Shown here one piece after another: positions 31,625-42,936 of a stretch of 64,000 nucleotides of DNA (positions are counted from its first letter, which is position 1; every line of letters starts with the position of its first letter). This stretch comes from Bathynomus jamesi (lineage: Eukaryota > Arthropoda > Malacostraca > Isopoda > Cirolanidae): contig JAJOZX010000487.1 in assembly GCA_023014485.1 (NCBI GenBank), positions 926,001-990,000 on the forward strand. The letters are read 5' to 3'. Made by a program: the position numbers and the translations under genes. A model generated the notes under the pieces. That model did not search any database, was not told where the DNA came from, and saw nothing but the letters and a program-made list of their open reading frames with translations.

Positions 31625-34440
31625 ACGGTTCAGGATCGATCTGCGGTCGACCCCTCTGCAGCATCCCGCCTCATTTGCGGGATTTGGTGAAGGAGAGAAT
31701 TGCTGTCTGATCTTCTGCCCTCGTAGCCAGCCACGCATGGCTGGTCAGGGACTTTGCACAGGAATCTGTCCAGCTGGTTCTTGAAGTTATTCAGGTCGGT
31801 GTGCTGGAGATTCCTCACTTCTTTTGGAAGGACACTGAAAAGCTTTGGGCCCCGTATTCTGAGTGCATTTTCCATCCTCGTTTTCATGGCCCCTTGTCCC
31901 ACCGCAGCTGGGACCGTACAAAATCTGCCTCTTCTCTCATTCCAATTTGTTTCTATTTCATTTCTAAGGTTAGGGACAGAGCCCTCAAGTGTTCTGCATA
32001 TGTATATTATTGTGTACCGCTCGCGCCTTCTTTCGAGTGAATAGAGTTCCAGGGATTGTAGTCGAGACCAGTAGTCTTCACCTTCTGTTTCTCCCCTCTT
32101 AGATGTAAGTGTCCTTTTTATAGTTTCAATGTTCGCAATGTCTCGTTTTCTGTGTGGGCTTGTGAGTACTGAGCAATACTCAATTATTGGTAGGACTAGA
32201 CTCTTCCATAATTTGAGCATGATGTTTGCTTTTCTGCTGCGGAAGCTCCTCCAGATGATTCCCATTATTTTTCTCGCCGTTGTGATTTTGATTTTATAGT
32301 GCTCTCTGAATTCTGCATCCGACGACATTATTACTCCAAGATCCCTGGCTTGTGGATTTGGTGTTATCTGTTTGGTTTGTATAGTTTTGTACCCTTTTTC
32401 TTATGTCATCTTCGTTCAATATTTCCTTACATATCTTTGTGTCATCTGCGAAGCATGATACAATACTGTCCTTAATATCTGCATCAATATCTGCAATCAT
32501 TATTATGAACAGCAAGGGAGCTAACACTGTCCCTTGTGGGAGAGAGCTCACGACTTCCGAGACTTCCGATTTAACCCTGTTTACCACCACTCTTTGCGTT
32601 CTTTTCGTCAAGAAATTAAATATCGAACTTCCTAGCTTTCCAGTAATTCCTGTATTCTTAAGTTTGTGTGCTATGATTCCATGGTCACATTTATCAAAGG
32701 CTTTAGCAAAGTCCGTATATATTACATCAATGTTTTGTCCTCGACACAATGTTTCTAATATTTTCTCCTGGTGGTCTAGTAGCTGTGACAGGCATGAGCT
32801 TCCCGCTCTGAAGCCATGTTGATTTGGATTGTACAAGTCTTTTTTTTGTAGGTAGTAGGTAGTTTTGCCCCTAATTATACGTTCAAAACACTTTATAAGG
32901 TGTGAGGTGAGAGCCACTGGCCGATAATTTTTGGGCATTGCTCTGTTACCACCTTCAAGTAGGGGAGCAATGTTCGCGTTCCTTAAGGGGAGTGGAATTT
33001 GTATGTGTCGAGTGATTTCCTCCATAGTAAGTATAGCGGTTTTGCAATACTCTCTTTGCCTTTCTTCAGGAATGTGGCACTCCATGTGTCTGGCCGTGGC
33101 GCTGAATTGTCTCGCATCTGTGATAAGGCCGTAATTACATCTCCTTCCGTGAACTCGAAGTCCATTAATAGGTTTGTGCCGGAATTTGTTCTTGGTTGAT
33201 TCGTATCTATGTCGAAAAATTCGTCTAGGTTTTCCAGTTACATCTCGGACTTAGGAGTGCTAAACACAGATTTAAATTGTTCCCTAAGCAGTTCACTTAT
33301 CTCTTTCGGGTCATTTGTGTATTCGGCCTCCCAGTCTATCAACGGTCCAATACTCTCTTTACACTGCATTTTCCTTTTCGCAAACGTGTAGAAGTATTTT
33401 GGGTTATTTTTAATGTTTTCTGCTACCTTTTTTCCTCTTCGTTTGTCTTATGTATGAATGTTTGCTTTAGGTCCATTTCTATTTCGCCAAGTTTCCTCTC
33501 TAGTTTGAGTCTCTGCATCAGTTCTGTATCTGTGGAGATGTTTTACGGTTTGTCTTCGTTGCCTGAATAGTGTCCTGATTTTCCTCTCGAGCTTGCTACG
33601 TTTTCTTTCCTGTCTCTCTGGAATATGCTTCAGTATTATAGGTTCGGTTTCAGTCTCTATTATACATAGTATTTCTTGTGGAGTCTTCTCGTGAAGTAGC
33701 AGTTCCCAATTAACCTCCTTTAAATCTGTATTTACATTTTCCCAATTTACTTTCTTTGAATTTATGTTTAAGCCTTCAAATATTCCATCTGCCTCTCTAG
33801 GATGCGTTTTCGGACCTCTGGGTGCTAACTTCAATTGTATATCGATGAGGTTATGGTCGGAGAACTTTGTGTGCGTTACTTTTTTATTTATTATTATCTC
33901 GTTATTTGTTCAGATTAAATCCAAAACGTTCTCCTTTCTCGTGGCTTCACAGATTTCCTGGGTAAGGGCGTAATGTTCCATAATATCTAATAGCATTGTT
34001 GCTTGGGTTCTATCGTCTTTAGTAATGTTGCCATGAAACTTCTCAACATATATAACTTCGTCATTTTTATTCCATGATTTGAATGGGGAATTAAAATCTC
34101 CGAAAATTAGAATATTTGTTGCTAGAGTTTCAAGTAATTTTAATGTGTTCTCTATTTCATTTGTAGCAAATTGGAATTAACTTTTTGTGGTGTTTGGTGG
34201 TCTGTAGATGTTCATAATGGTTAGGTTCAGTTCTTTTACTTCTAATATAATAACTTCAACTGTGCTGTTTCATTTGTTTACCTTCACTTCACTCCAGCTC
34301 TATTCAGTTTTCGGACTTTCCCGCAATTTACACATTTCTTCGTATTTTTTGGCATTTTCTCCTTTATTTCCCTCTTCTTCTCGCTTCTCAAATTTCTCTC
34401 GATAATTCGACCTTCGTTTTATGGTTCTGACATTTTACCC
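31625..34440 (-). mobile_element. LINE-A (CR1/L2-like non-LTR retrotransposon)
   Basis: Minus strand, ~2.8 kb. It holds endonuclease remnants (~34.1-33.8 kb), reverse transcriptase and a C-terminal domain. It is truncated at its 5' side and bordered by (TA)n on both sides. It is related to LINE-B immediately to its right, same orientation. Confidence 0.85.
31630..34200 (-). pseudogene. LINE-A ORF2 (endonuclease, RT, C-terminal domain)
   Basis: From right to left: an endonuclease end with KFSDHNLIDIQLKLAPRG (~33850), a Lys/Arg-rich linker, NYRPVALTSHLIKCFERIIR and GFRAGSSCLSQLLDHQEK, SSLPQGTVLAPLLFIIM, and the catalytic CFADDTK box (~32440). The conserved C-terminal region with IIYICRTLEGSVPN and LFSVLPKEVRNLQ ends near 31630. 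Frameshifts at ~33.1, 32.3 and upstream of 33.4 kb make it non-functional. Confidence 0.85.
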
Positions 34441-34693
34441 TCTATAGGCCTAGTGTACAATCTCAGGAGCTGTTTTTCCGTTCGAAGTGTTATAAATTTA
34501 TGTTTCAATTTGATGTTTTTTCTTTGTGCAAGCTATATGCCACCGGCTTTCACTTAATAATTTATTATCACGAATTCACTGGTATTTAATACACCCACTG
34601 GTATAAGAGAGTATTTACTGCTGAACTTATAAACACTAGTTATTTCGATATTACACAGAGCAGAAATAAAACGTCCGTACACCACGAGGTAGA

Positions 34694-34696
<3 letters not shown>

Positions 34697-34745
<49 letters not shown>

Positions 34746-34776
34746 TAAATTATATATAATATATAATATATATATA

Positions 34777-34819
<43 letters not shown>

Positions 34820-34835
34820 TATGTATGTATATACC
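34697..34835. repeat. (TA)n/(TATAA)n microsatellite
   Basis: TA-rich tract with TAATATA interruptions between LINE-A and LINE-B. Confidence 0.95.
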
Positions 34836-34859
34836 TTACAACCTTACCTTACAAAGGTT

Positions 34860-37240
34860 CCGCGCGAAAATTTCTCATTTCGCGAAGGTCAAGCTTGTCG
34901 CCCCTCCTCTTGAGTTGGCCTGGTGAAGTAGTGAGTTGGATTCTTGCGCTCTCCGCCTCACATAGCCAGTATGCCCGGCTCATCGGGGATTGTTCTGAGC
35001 CAGGCGTCTAGTCTTCTTTTGAAGATTTCCACTGGAACTCCCTTCGTGTTTCTTAGGTCTTCGGGCAACTGATTAAACAGTATTGGTCCTCTCACTACAA
35101 AACTATTTTCTTTTAGGATTAAGCGTGTTCCCTGTCTCGCCTTCAATTTGGGAATACGACACAGTCTAACGCTTCTACTTTCCACCGTTGTTTGGGGAGT
35201 TATGGGATTCAGAGTAAGATTAGGGTCTAGTTTCGCCATTATTTTCCAAGTGTAAATAATGGTGTATCTCTCTCTTCTCCTTTCCAGTGAATATAGGTCT
35301 AGTTCTCGTAACCTTTCCCAGTAATTTAGTTCTTTGCACCCATTGATGTTGGCTGTGAAGCTTCTTTGGATCCCCTCCAGCTGTCTAATGTCTTTTTTTT
35401 TATATGGGGATGTTAGGACCGAGCAGTATTCCAATTTGGGTATTATCAGGGTTTTCAGTAGAGGAATCGTTACATTCCTATCCCTTCGTTTAAAGGTTCT
35501 CAATATCTGACCCGTTATTCTCTTTGCTCTGTTTACTGCTATCTTATTTTGTGTTTCAAATTTCGCATCATCTGTCATTACAACCCCTAAATCTTTTGCT
35601 CTGGAATTTCTCTGAATTTCCTGTCCATTTGGGGTATAATATTCCATGGATTTTAGGTCTTCTCTTTTTCCGTACCGTAATAGCTGTAATTTCTTGGTGT
35701 TAATTTCTCGTCCACTTATAGATTTTGTTTATGTCAGTTTGTAGAGATCCTATGTCTTCTGGGTTTCTTATTTTTCTACTGATCTTTGTGTCATCCGCAA
35801 AGGATGTTACTGTGTTGTCTCTGGTAACGTCCTCATCTATGTCAGTTAGCATGATTATGAAGAGTAGTGGAGCTAATACTGTTCCTTGTGGTTCCGAGCT
35901 AAGGACCTCTGATTCTGATGAAGATACTCCTTGTATTGTAACGACTTGCCTCCGCTCACTAAGGAAATTATATATCCATTTCCCTACTTTCCCTGTTATT
36001 CCCATATATTTCAGTTTATGTATTATGATTCCGTGGTCAAACTTGTCGAACGCTTTAGTTTTTATTACTTTCAAGTGAATCAATAATGTTGTTGTAGTGT
36101 TCCATTAGTTGTGATAGGCATGATCTGCCTGACCGAAACCGGTGTTGGTTATCATTGAATTTTTTCTGAGTTTCCAAAAAGTCATAGATTTTCTGTCTAA
36201 CTATTCTTTCAAATATTTTAGTGAGATGAGATGTAAGCGACATTGGCCTATAGTTTTAGGCCTCGGATCGATCTCCTCCTTTATATATTGGGACTATGTT
36301 CACGCTCTTCAGGATGCCCGGTATTTCTCCCGTGTCTAATGATCGTCTCCATATCCAGTATAGGGGCTCAGCGATTGCATTCTTGCAGTTTTTGATCAGT
36401 GTGGCATTCCATTTATCCGGTCCTGCCGCTGAGTGTGTTTTTAGTTTCCCTATGGCTTGTGTAATATTATCCGTCGTAAAGTCGAAATCCGTTATACTTT
36501 CCCCTTGTGGTTCTTCTTCAAAGAACGCGTTTCTATCGCATATCAATTTGTCAGTTTTTGGGATACTGAAAGATGATTCATACTGAGCTTTTATTATTTC
36601 AGATACTTCTGTTAGATCCTCAGATAAATCACTGTTCTCATTTTTTAAAGGTCCGATAGTCGCATGGTTTTTCGACTTTCTTTTTGCGAAATTATAGAAG
36701 TACTTTGAGTTAGCCTTTATCGCTTCTATAGCGTCATCTTCTTCTTTTTCTGTATGCTTCTCGATTAGTTCCTGTATGACGACATCGATACTTTGTAGTT
36801 TATCATTTAATATTTTTCTGATGTTGTTATCTTTACAGTTATTTAATTTTGCAGTCACTCTTTTTCTCTTTCGGAACAATGCCCTTTTTGTCTGTCGAAC
36901 CTGCTTCTCTTTCCTCTTTGTTGTATCTTTGGGACATGTTTTTCCACAATTTCTAAGGTCTTCTCCTCTAACGTCATTAGCATCTCTTCCGTTGTCTTGG
37001 CCTCGAAAATGGTTTACCAATCTATTACTTCCATGTTGGATGTCACATCTTCCCAGTTTATAGCTTTGGAGTGAAAATTAAAAATTTCGAATTTGCTTCT
37101 TTCTGTTGTGCGTGTTCTTTCCTTTCCTGTTGCCTTTATATTAGTTGTTATTTCAATGATGTTGTGGTCTGATATCATAGTTGGGGATATTTCTACATTA
37201 TCAATTAGATTACTGTTGTTTGTGAATACCAAATCTAGGC
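34860..37240 (-). mobile_element. LINE-B (CR1/L2-like non-LTR retrotransposon)
   Basis: Same orientation and overall plan as LINE-A but a different subfamily. The 5' end is cut off at the (TA)n tract at 37.24 kb, and the 3' tail lies near 34.86 kb. Confidence 0.85.
34958..37232 (-). pseudogene. LINE-B ORF2 (endonuclease end, RT, C-terminal domain)
   Basis: The right end shows the tail of the endonuclease ([14 protein letters not shown], ~37160). It continues with KLKTHSAAGPDKWNATLIKN (~36400), RFRSGRSCLSQLMEHYNNII, SSEPQGTVLAPLLFIIM and SFADDTK (~35800). The last part has NVTIPLLKTLIIPKLEYCSV and GPILFNQLPEDLRNTK, ending at 34958. Four frames are needed, so it is broken. Confidence 0.85.
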
Positions 37241-37243
<3 letters not shown>

Positions 37244-37298
<55 letters not shown>

Positions 37299-37346
37299 TA
37301 TATATATATATATATATATTTATATGTATATATATATATATATATA

Positions 37347-37415
<69 letters not shown>

Positions 37416-37475
37416 TATGTATAATATATTATATGTATATGTATATATATATATTATATATATATATATATATAA
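37244..37475. repeat. Long (TA)n microsatellite
   Basis: About 230 bp of TA with a few TATG/ATTA interruptions. Confidence 0.97.
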
Positions 37476-37570
37476 TTATGCGGGTTGCTTCTACAGAGCT
37501 TCAATTTAATATTTAGTAGAAATCCAATGACAAGGAGAAATGTAAATGCCATGAAAAGTCTTCTTTATTG

Positions 37571-37605
37571 CGCAACGTTTCGAGCAATACGCTCATCTTC
37601 AGGCT
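37571..37605 (-). ncRNA. Hammerhead-like motif, left arm
   Basis: The minus strand reads CCTGAAGATGAGCGTATTGC and then TCGAAACGTTGCG. GAGC/GCTC can pair as a short stem between CTGA-like and GAAAC-like elements, as in minimal hammerheads of Penelope-like elements. The core is CTGAAGATGA rather than canonical CTGATGA, so self-cleavage is unproven. Confidence 0.35.
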
Positions 37606-37969
37606 GTTTAATAACAATGTGAAATTAAAATCAATATTGAATGAAAAACAAAACAGAAAATTTCTATAACCTATTCGTAAAGACAAATTTTAAAAGACTG
37701 AGAAAAGAGGGTTAAATTCTAAGTTTTACAGATTTACATATAAAAATTAAGAAGTTATTTTTAAATACATGTAGTAAATGTGAAATTAATACACTGGAAA
37801 AATTACCAATAGTACACTGGAACAATGGAGCTATCTACCTTACACAGCAGTATCCGAGGCCGACTAATTTGAGCAGAGACAGAGGCAGAGGCAAGGAACG
37901 GGAAACACGAAGGGTGGCGAGGGAGATAGGGGAAGGAGGGATTATAAGGAATTGGGGAAGGAGGAGGGA

Positions 37970-38190
37970 TCATAGCAAATTGAGAGGGACGGACGATGAG
38001 TCAACATTCAGACTAGGGGACAATGCTTTAATGAAAAGGGATTCTAAAATTCTTAGTGAGTTGGGACAAGTATTACAACCAAGAATTTTAAAATTGTCTA
38101 AAGTGACATCAATTTTGCATTTAATGCTATGTTCACGAATACTGGAGGCTTCCTTAGTTTTTAAAATTTTACCCCTCCTCCTTCCCCAAT
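37970..38190 (-). pseudogene. Penelope-like GIY-YIG endonuclease C-terminus
   Basis: The minus-strand frame reads EASSIREHSIKCKIDVTLDN, then NFKILG and LRILESLFIKALSPSLN. The spacing of the H in 'EH', the Glu in 'LRILES(L)xI' and the final 'PSLN' is that of the end of the GIY-YIG domain in Penelope-like reverse transcriptases. The GIY-YIG motif itself and the RT are absent, so this is only the last ~60 residues. Confidence 0.7.
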
Positions 38191-38537
38191 TCCTTATAAT
38201 CCCTCCTTCCCCTATCTCCCTCGCCACCCTTCGTGTTTCCCGTTCCTTGCCTCTGCCTCTGTCTCTGCTCAAATTAGTCGGCCTCGGATACTGCTGTGTA
38301 AGGTAGATAGCTCCATTGTTCCAGTGTACTATTGGTAATTTTTCCAGTGTATTAATTTCACATTTACTACATGTATTTAAAAATAACTTCTTAATTTTTA
38401 TATGTAAATCTGTAAAACTTAGAATTTAACCCTCTTTTCTCAGTCTTTTAAAATTTGTCTTTACGAATAGGTTATAGAAATTTTCTGTTTTGTTTTTCAT
38501 TCAATATTGATTTTAATTTCACATTGTTATTAAACAG

Positions 38538-38570
38538 CCTGAAGATGAGCGTATTGCTCGAAACGTTGCG
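38538..38570 (+). ncRNA. Hammerhead-like motif, right arm
   Basis: Inverted copy of the motif at 37571-37605, same sequence, same reservation about the non-canonical core. Confidence 0.35.
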
Positions 38571-38623
38571 CAATAAAGAAGACTTTTCATGGCATTTACA
38601 TTTCTCCTTGTCATTGGATTTAC

Positions 38624-38659
<36 letters not shown>

Positions 38660-38661
<2 letters not shown>

Positions 38662-41600
38662 GAGGCGTACCAATACTTTTTGCCGCTCGGGGCGAAAATG
38701 GCAACCCCCCCCCCCCCCGCAACAATTTTCAATTTTAAAAACAATTCCTTTACAAAAATACACTTTTAAACAAAACTTTTATTGGAAGAAAAACTTAAAT
38801 AAAGCAACTTCTTTTTTAACAATACTACATAATGTACCGTACATAATACACTACATAATTTTAACAATAACTATAGTATAATGTATAATGCCTAGTTAAA
38901 TTTTTGGACTTTCATAACAGAAAATTCATGAATGATTTTTTCTATGTCCATTGTCTCTGCAACTTCGCGTTCAATTGAAATAATCGCCAAATTGCTCAGT
39001 CTAGATTGACTTATAGTTGACCTGAGGTAAGTTTTTATAAGTTTCAGTTTCGAGAAACTTCGTTCGCAACTTGCCACGGACATGCATGTAGTTAGACAGA
39101 TCCGGAGGGCAATTGTTATATGAGGCAAAGATTCCACTAGATCCCATTTAACGATCCAGTGAAGTAGTTTTAACATATCCCAGTTCTTTGGATCATCGTC
39201 GACGCTTATGCTTTCGAAACTGAGCAAATGTCTGCGCAAACGCTTTATTTCTTCCAGTAGACTTCCTGGATTAATGTCATTGTAGATGGAAGAAAAATTA
39301 TTGACCTTGATATTAATTTCTTCATCTTTGGACTGATTCAAAAGGTACGAAGGAGACAGAAATTCAAAGCGATCATTCATGTTTTTAAGACAAACTGTGC
39401 GTTTTTCAATTTCTGCTAATAAACGATCCATGATTTCAAAAAATTCTCTGCGTACATCCTATTCCTCTTGCACGGTCAATCCAGCATCACGAGCTTGCTT
39501 TCCAGGCATTCTTCTCCGTCTCCTGACTCTGCGGTCTATACTGATATCCATTTCATTACAGAACTCTTCAGCGGCATCTGCAGCGTTTGATACTACTGCC
39601 TCTCGTTCATTAGTTAAAAACACGGATAAAGAGTTCATTTTTAATGCACACTGGTCCAAAGCAAGTCCCTTTCTTTGAAAATATAGCTGAGCATCATTGA
39701 TTTCTTTCAGCACTGGATCCCAGAAAAATAAATACACAATGAATATGTATGACATGATGGAGGTCAACAGAGCTTCAGCATCGCCCTTTGTGTCCAGATT
39801 TTCGGAGACCCCTTCACTCAGTTCTTCCAAGGCACTAACAACGTGAGTCAAGTTCTTCTTAAGACTAGAAACAGCATCATACTTAGCACTCCACCGCGTA
39901 TCAGAGACTCGCTTGACAGTGATTTTGGAATGTTTTGTTAAGACATCCCAACGATGAGTAGAGAAAGAAAAGTAGACGAAAATTCGTTCAATTGTTCCAA
40001 AGAAAGTTACAGCATTAGGACTCAGTCCCGCGGCATGAACTCCAGCCAAGTTCAGCGAGTGGTTATTGCAAGGAATGAAAACAGCGTGTTGCTAACATCA
40101 AGAATTCTGCGTTGAACTCCAAGATGAATACCTGCCATCGTAGCAGCATTGTCATACCCTTGACCATAACAAATCTGGATATCCAGCCCATCCTCACGGA
40201 GCTTAGTGACAATGAGATCAGTAACTGCCTCAGCAGTCTTCCCCTCTAATTTAATTAAATCAACGAAGGATTCCTTCACCTCTACATTACCATCTTTAAT
40301 CGACACATAGCGAATTACCTGAGACATCTGATCAATATGCGATATATCTGGTATACTATCGAAAATTATTGCAAAGTACTTTGCACTAGACACATTATCA
40401 ATTATACATTTTCGAACATTACAGCCGATTAGTGTGATGAACTCATTTTGAATGTTAGGTGACAAATACGTAGTGGATATCTTGTCAGTCATTCGTATTT
40501 TTGTAAGATGTTCCCTAATTACTGGGTCATATTTGCCCATTAGTTTTATTAACTCCAAAAAGTTTCCAGAATTGCCAGCTAGCCAGCTTCTTCATTTAAG
40601 TTCTCTCGGTGCCCTCGGAATGCAAGATTTTGTTTTGCCAAGAACATGATGCAGTCATAAATTCGTCTCAGTATTTCTTTCCACTTAGCAGTAGCATGTT
40701 TTATTTGCAACTGATGTGCATTATCTATTGTAGCATTCAACTGAAGGCGCATAGACAACTCTTTCCATTGTTCAAAGCATCGGGTATGATATGGACTGTT
40801 TTTATGTTCAGGTACTCTTGGATTCAGTTTCCTCCAGGCAAAAAATCCTTCTTCTTTTCCAAATGCACTGGAGATGTTGAAGAGACGACAGCAAAAGCAA
40901 TGCAAGCTACATTTTGAAGGTGAGAAGATTAGCCATGACCTTTGAATTTTTTAGCCATTTTCCAAAGTTTTGAAATACCAAACTTTTGACATTGACCTAT
41001 TGTTTGAATCAGCTGGAAAGGGTCCATTCATGTTTTTCAAATGTGATGGTCCACGTTTAATGAGTTCGATTCTCAAATTGTCCGTCATTGGAACGGGCCA
41101 GTTGCCAGAATCGTTAAACAGACTCTGTGGGTGATGGGTGGGTGGGTGACTTTGTGATGTAGATGAGGGTTGATCCTGATTATTTGGGGGTTCACTTGAA
41201 GTTGCCGCTTGAACATCTATCTCTAAAGATATATCACATTGCGGTTGATCTCCTTGCTTCCCAGAAGGCACTGAAGGTGTGTCTGAGAATCCCATTAACT
41301 GATGAAATCGCTTAGCAGCACGCTTGCCTTCCTCCTCTTTTTTTTCGCGAAGATTCTTGTATGCAGCACCACTCAGTCTCTGTCGTTTGCTCATGTTTGC
41401 TAATTCAGTAGGGTATCTGCAAAATAAAACAACCATTAATTATTAACATCATCAAAGCTCAAATAATGCAAAGCCTAATCTAAATAATATAGGGAAAGTC
41501 TGAAAAATAGGGCTGGCAACCTTTCCGATGTGAAAATTTAACGCAACTATTTGTGGAAATAGTGGCATTGAGGTGGCATATATAGCATTTAATGATGATT

Positions 41601-41796
41601 TTTCATCAAAACCATGGATATTTTGTACACAAATAACGCGCGACAATGATGAGATAAAATTTTTTGGAGGGTTGCATTTTAAAACATAAAAACCCAAAAT
41701 TTTGCATACTGCGTCCGCCTGACAGTAATTTGCCGCCCCTCGGGAAGTGCCGCTCGGGGCGGTCGCCCCTCTCGCCCCTCCCTTGATACTCCACTG
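38660..41796 (-). mobile_element. hAT DNA transposon (hAT-2), 3.14 kb
   Basis: The ends are CAGAGGCGTACC and, complemented, CAGTGGAGTATC, with further shared GCCGCTCGGGGCG blocks at 38683-38696 and 41749-41761. A perfect 8-bp duplication TATATATG lies at 38652-38659 and 41797-41804. It encodes a full-length but frameshifted transposase on the minus strand. Confidence 0.93.
38892..41436 (-). pseudogene. hAT-2 transposase (ZMYM/DUF4371-type)
   Basis: From right to left: an N-terminal region with MSKRQRLSGAAYKNLREKKE, then a Ser/Pro/Gln linker and a TTF-type zinc-finger area (CFCCRLFN, FAWRKLNPRVPEH, ~40.9-40.8 kb). A catalytic region follows with YFAIIFDSIPDISHIDQMS and CYGQGYDNAATMAG (the family's D residues), then VSDTRWSAKYDAV. 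The C-terminal dimerisation motif is CERSFSKLKLIKTYLRS (~39070-39010), with a stop at 38892. Five frames are needed (breaks near 40.93, 40.57, 40.05 and 39.45 kb). All domains are present, so decay is recent or partly artefactual. Confidence 0.87.
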
Positions 41797-42074
41797 TATA
41801 TATGGGAAAAAAGGAAAAAAGTCGGTCGAATCGCGGACAGATAAGTACAGTACTACTAATACTCTTTCTTTTACAGATCTTTTCGTCGGTAGCTTAATTA
41901 TATATTCATTTAGTATAAATTTGTGTTACAAGCATCTGTTTCTGCGTTTCAGGAACATTTTTGCGGGTTTGCTCAGGTGACGGCGCAATAAGCATGCGGT
42001 AGACCTATGTTGTAATTTATTAATTTCGAAGCGCTCGTTTTTTTTGTTTTTTTGTTTTTTAACTAATTAAGAGC

Positions 42075-42935
42075 ATGGCACCCCCGTCAAGTACTTGCAG
42101 TCGCTGTGAAGGGAAATTTGCCGCTTACGCGTTTACAATGGCTAATAATAATGAACAGTTAGTTTGCAGGTGTTGCTCAAGCATGGAAGTGCTGAGGAAC
42201 GAGTTAGAACGTGAGAGGGAGGCCAGAGTTAGGCTTGAAGAAAGCGTGATGCTCCTGACGGCAAAATTAGAATCCCTTGAGACTCCAGTTACGACCCCTC
42301 CTGCCTCAGTTTCTACTAATAATATAAATAGTACTAATAGCCCTCTCTCTTCCCCTAGTTCTCAACCCTTCGTTCGAGTGCGTAATGGAGTCCCATTGAG
42401 AAAACCTAAGACTTGTCTACCAGTAATAAAAACAATAAGTTTTCTGTTTTAGGTTTCGAAGATGCTGATGAACCGGAAATACGACTCGTTGGCGATTCCA
42501 TTGTTAGAGGGCAGCTCGAGGAAGGGTGCAGGATATAACTAATAGTGTTGACCATTTTACAGACGGAACCGCCGAGGACACAACGTATGTTATTCATATC
42601 TGTACTAATAACGTTTTAAATTCTAGATCGGAAGAGCTGCTGGCTAGGTACAGGGACTTACTAGAGCGATTAAAGGAAAAACTAATAAGATTGTTTTAAC
42701 AGGTATACTTCCTCGAATTATCCAACGTAGCGATTTCTACAGCAAGGCGACCTATATTAACAATAACCTAAAGTCTCTTTGCCAACAGGAAGGAGTACAT
42801 TTTGCGAATTTTTGGAACAATTTCTACGGCAGGAGGGACTTGTTCCTCGGAGATGGACTTCATCTTAATGACGTTGGAGCTGCGCGTTTAGGAAGACTAT
42901 TTCATAATACTCTCTTTCTTTTCAGGCTGCCGTAA
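42075..42935 (+). pseudogene. LINE-C ORF1 (zinc finger, coiled coil, SGNH esterase)
   Basis: It starts MAPPSSTCSRCEGKFAAYAF, with a C-x-x-C...C-x-C-C finger. Residues ~40-70 form a charged coiled coil (ELEREREARVRLEESVMLL), followed by a Ser/Thr/Pro linker. A shift near 42440 leads to EIRLVGDSIVRGQ (42480-42510), whose GDS is the esterase nucleophile. Further shifted frames contain VLTGILPRI and LGDGLHLNDVGAARLG, whose D..H is the rest of the SGNH triad. Such esterase-bearing ORF1 proteins are typical of CR1 elements. There are at least three frameshifts. Confidence 0.82.
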
Positions 42936-42936
42936 C

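Larger units (their letters stand above)
37507..38632 (-). mobile_element. Palindromic Penelope-like element fragment
   Basis: 37510-37967 is repeated inverted at 38171-38632, nearly identical, around a ~200-bp centre. The centre encodes the C-terminal end of a Penelope-like GIY-YIG endonuclease on the minus strand. Both arms carry the sequence CTGAAGATGAGCGTATTGCT followed by CGAAACG. The arrangement looks like two inverted copies of the element's terminal repeat. Confidence 0.75.

Noticed and set aside
31754..37063. Plus-strand frames of 60-140 codons across LINE-A and LINE-B
   Set aside because: They are antisense shadows of the minus-strand reverse transcriptases.
37869..38306. 145-codon plus-strand frame and the arm-encoded SRDRGRGKERETRR segment
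   Set aside because: It is the inverted arm read in both directions; only the central endonuclease segment on the minus strand resembles a known protein.
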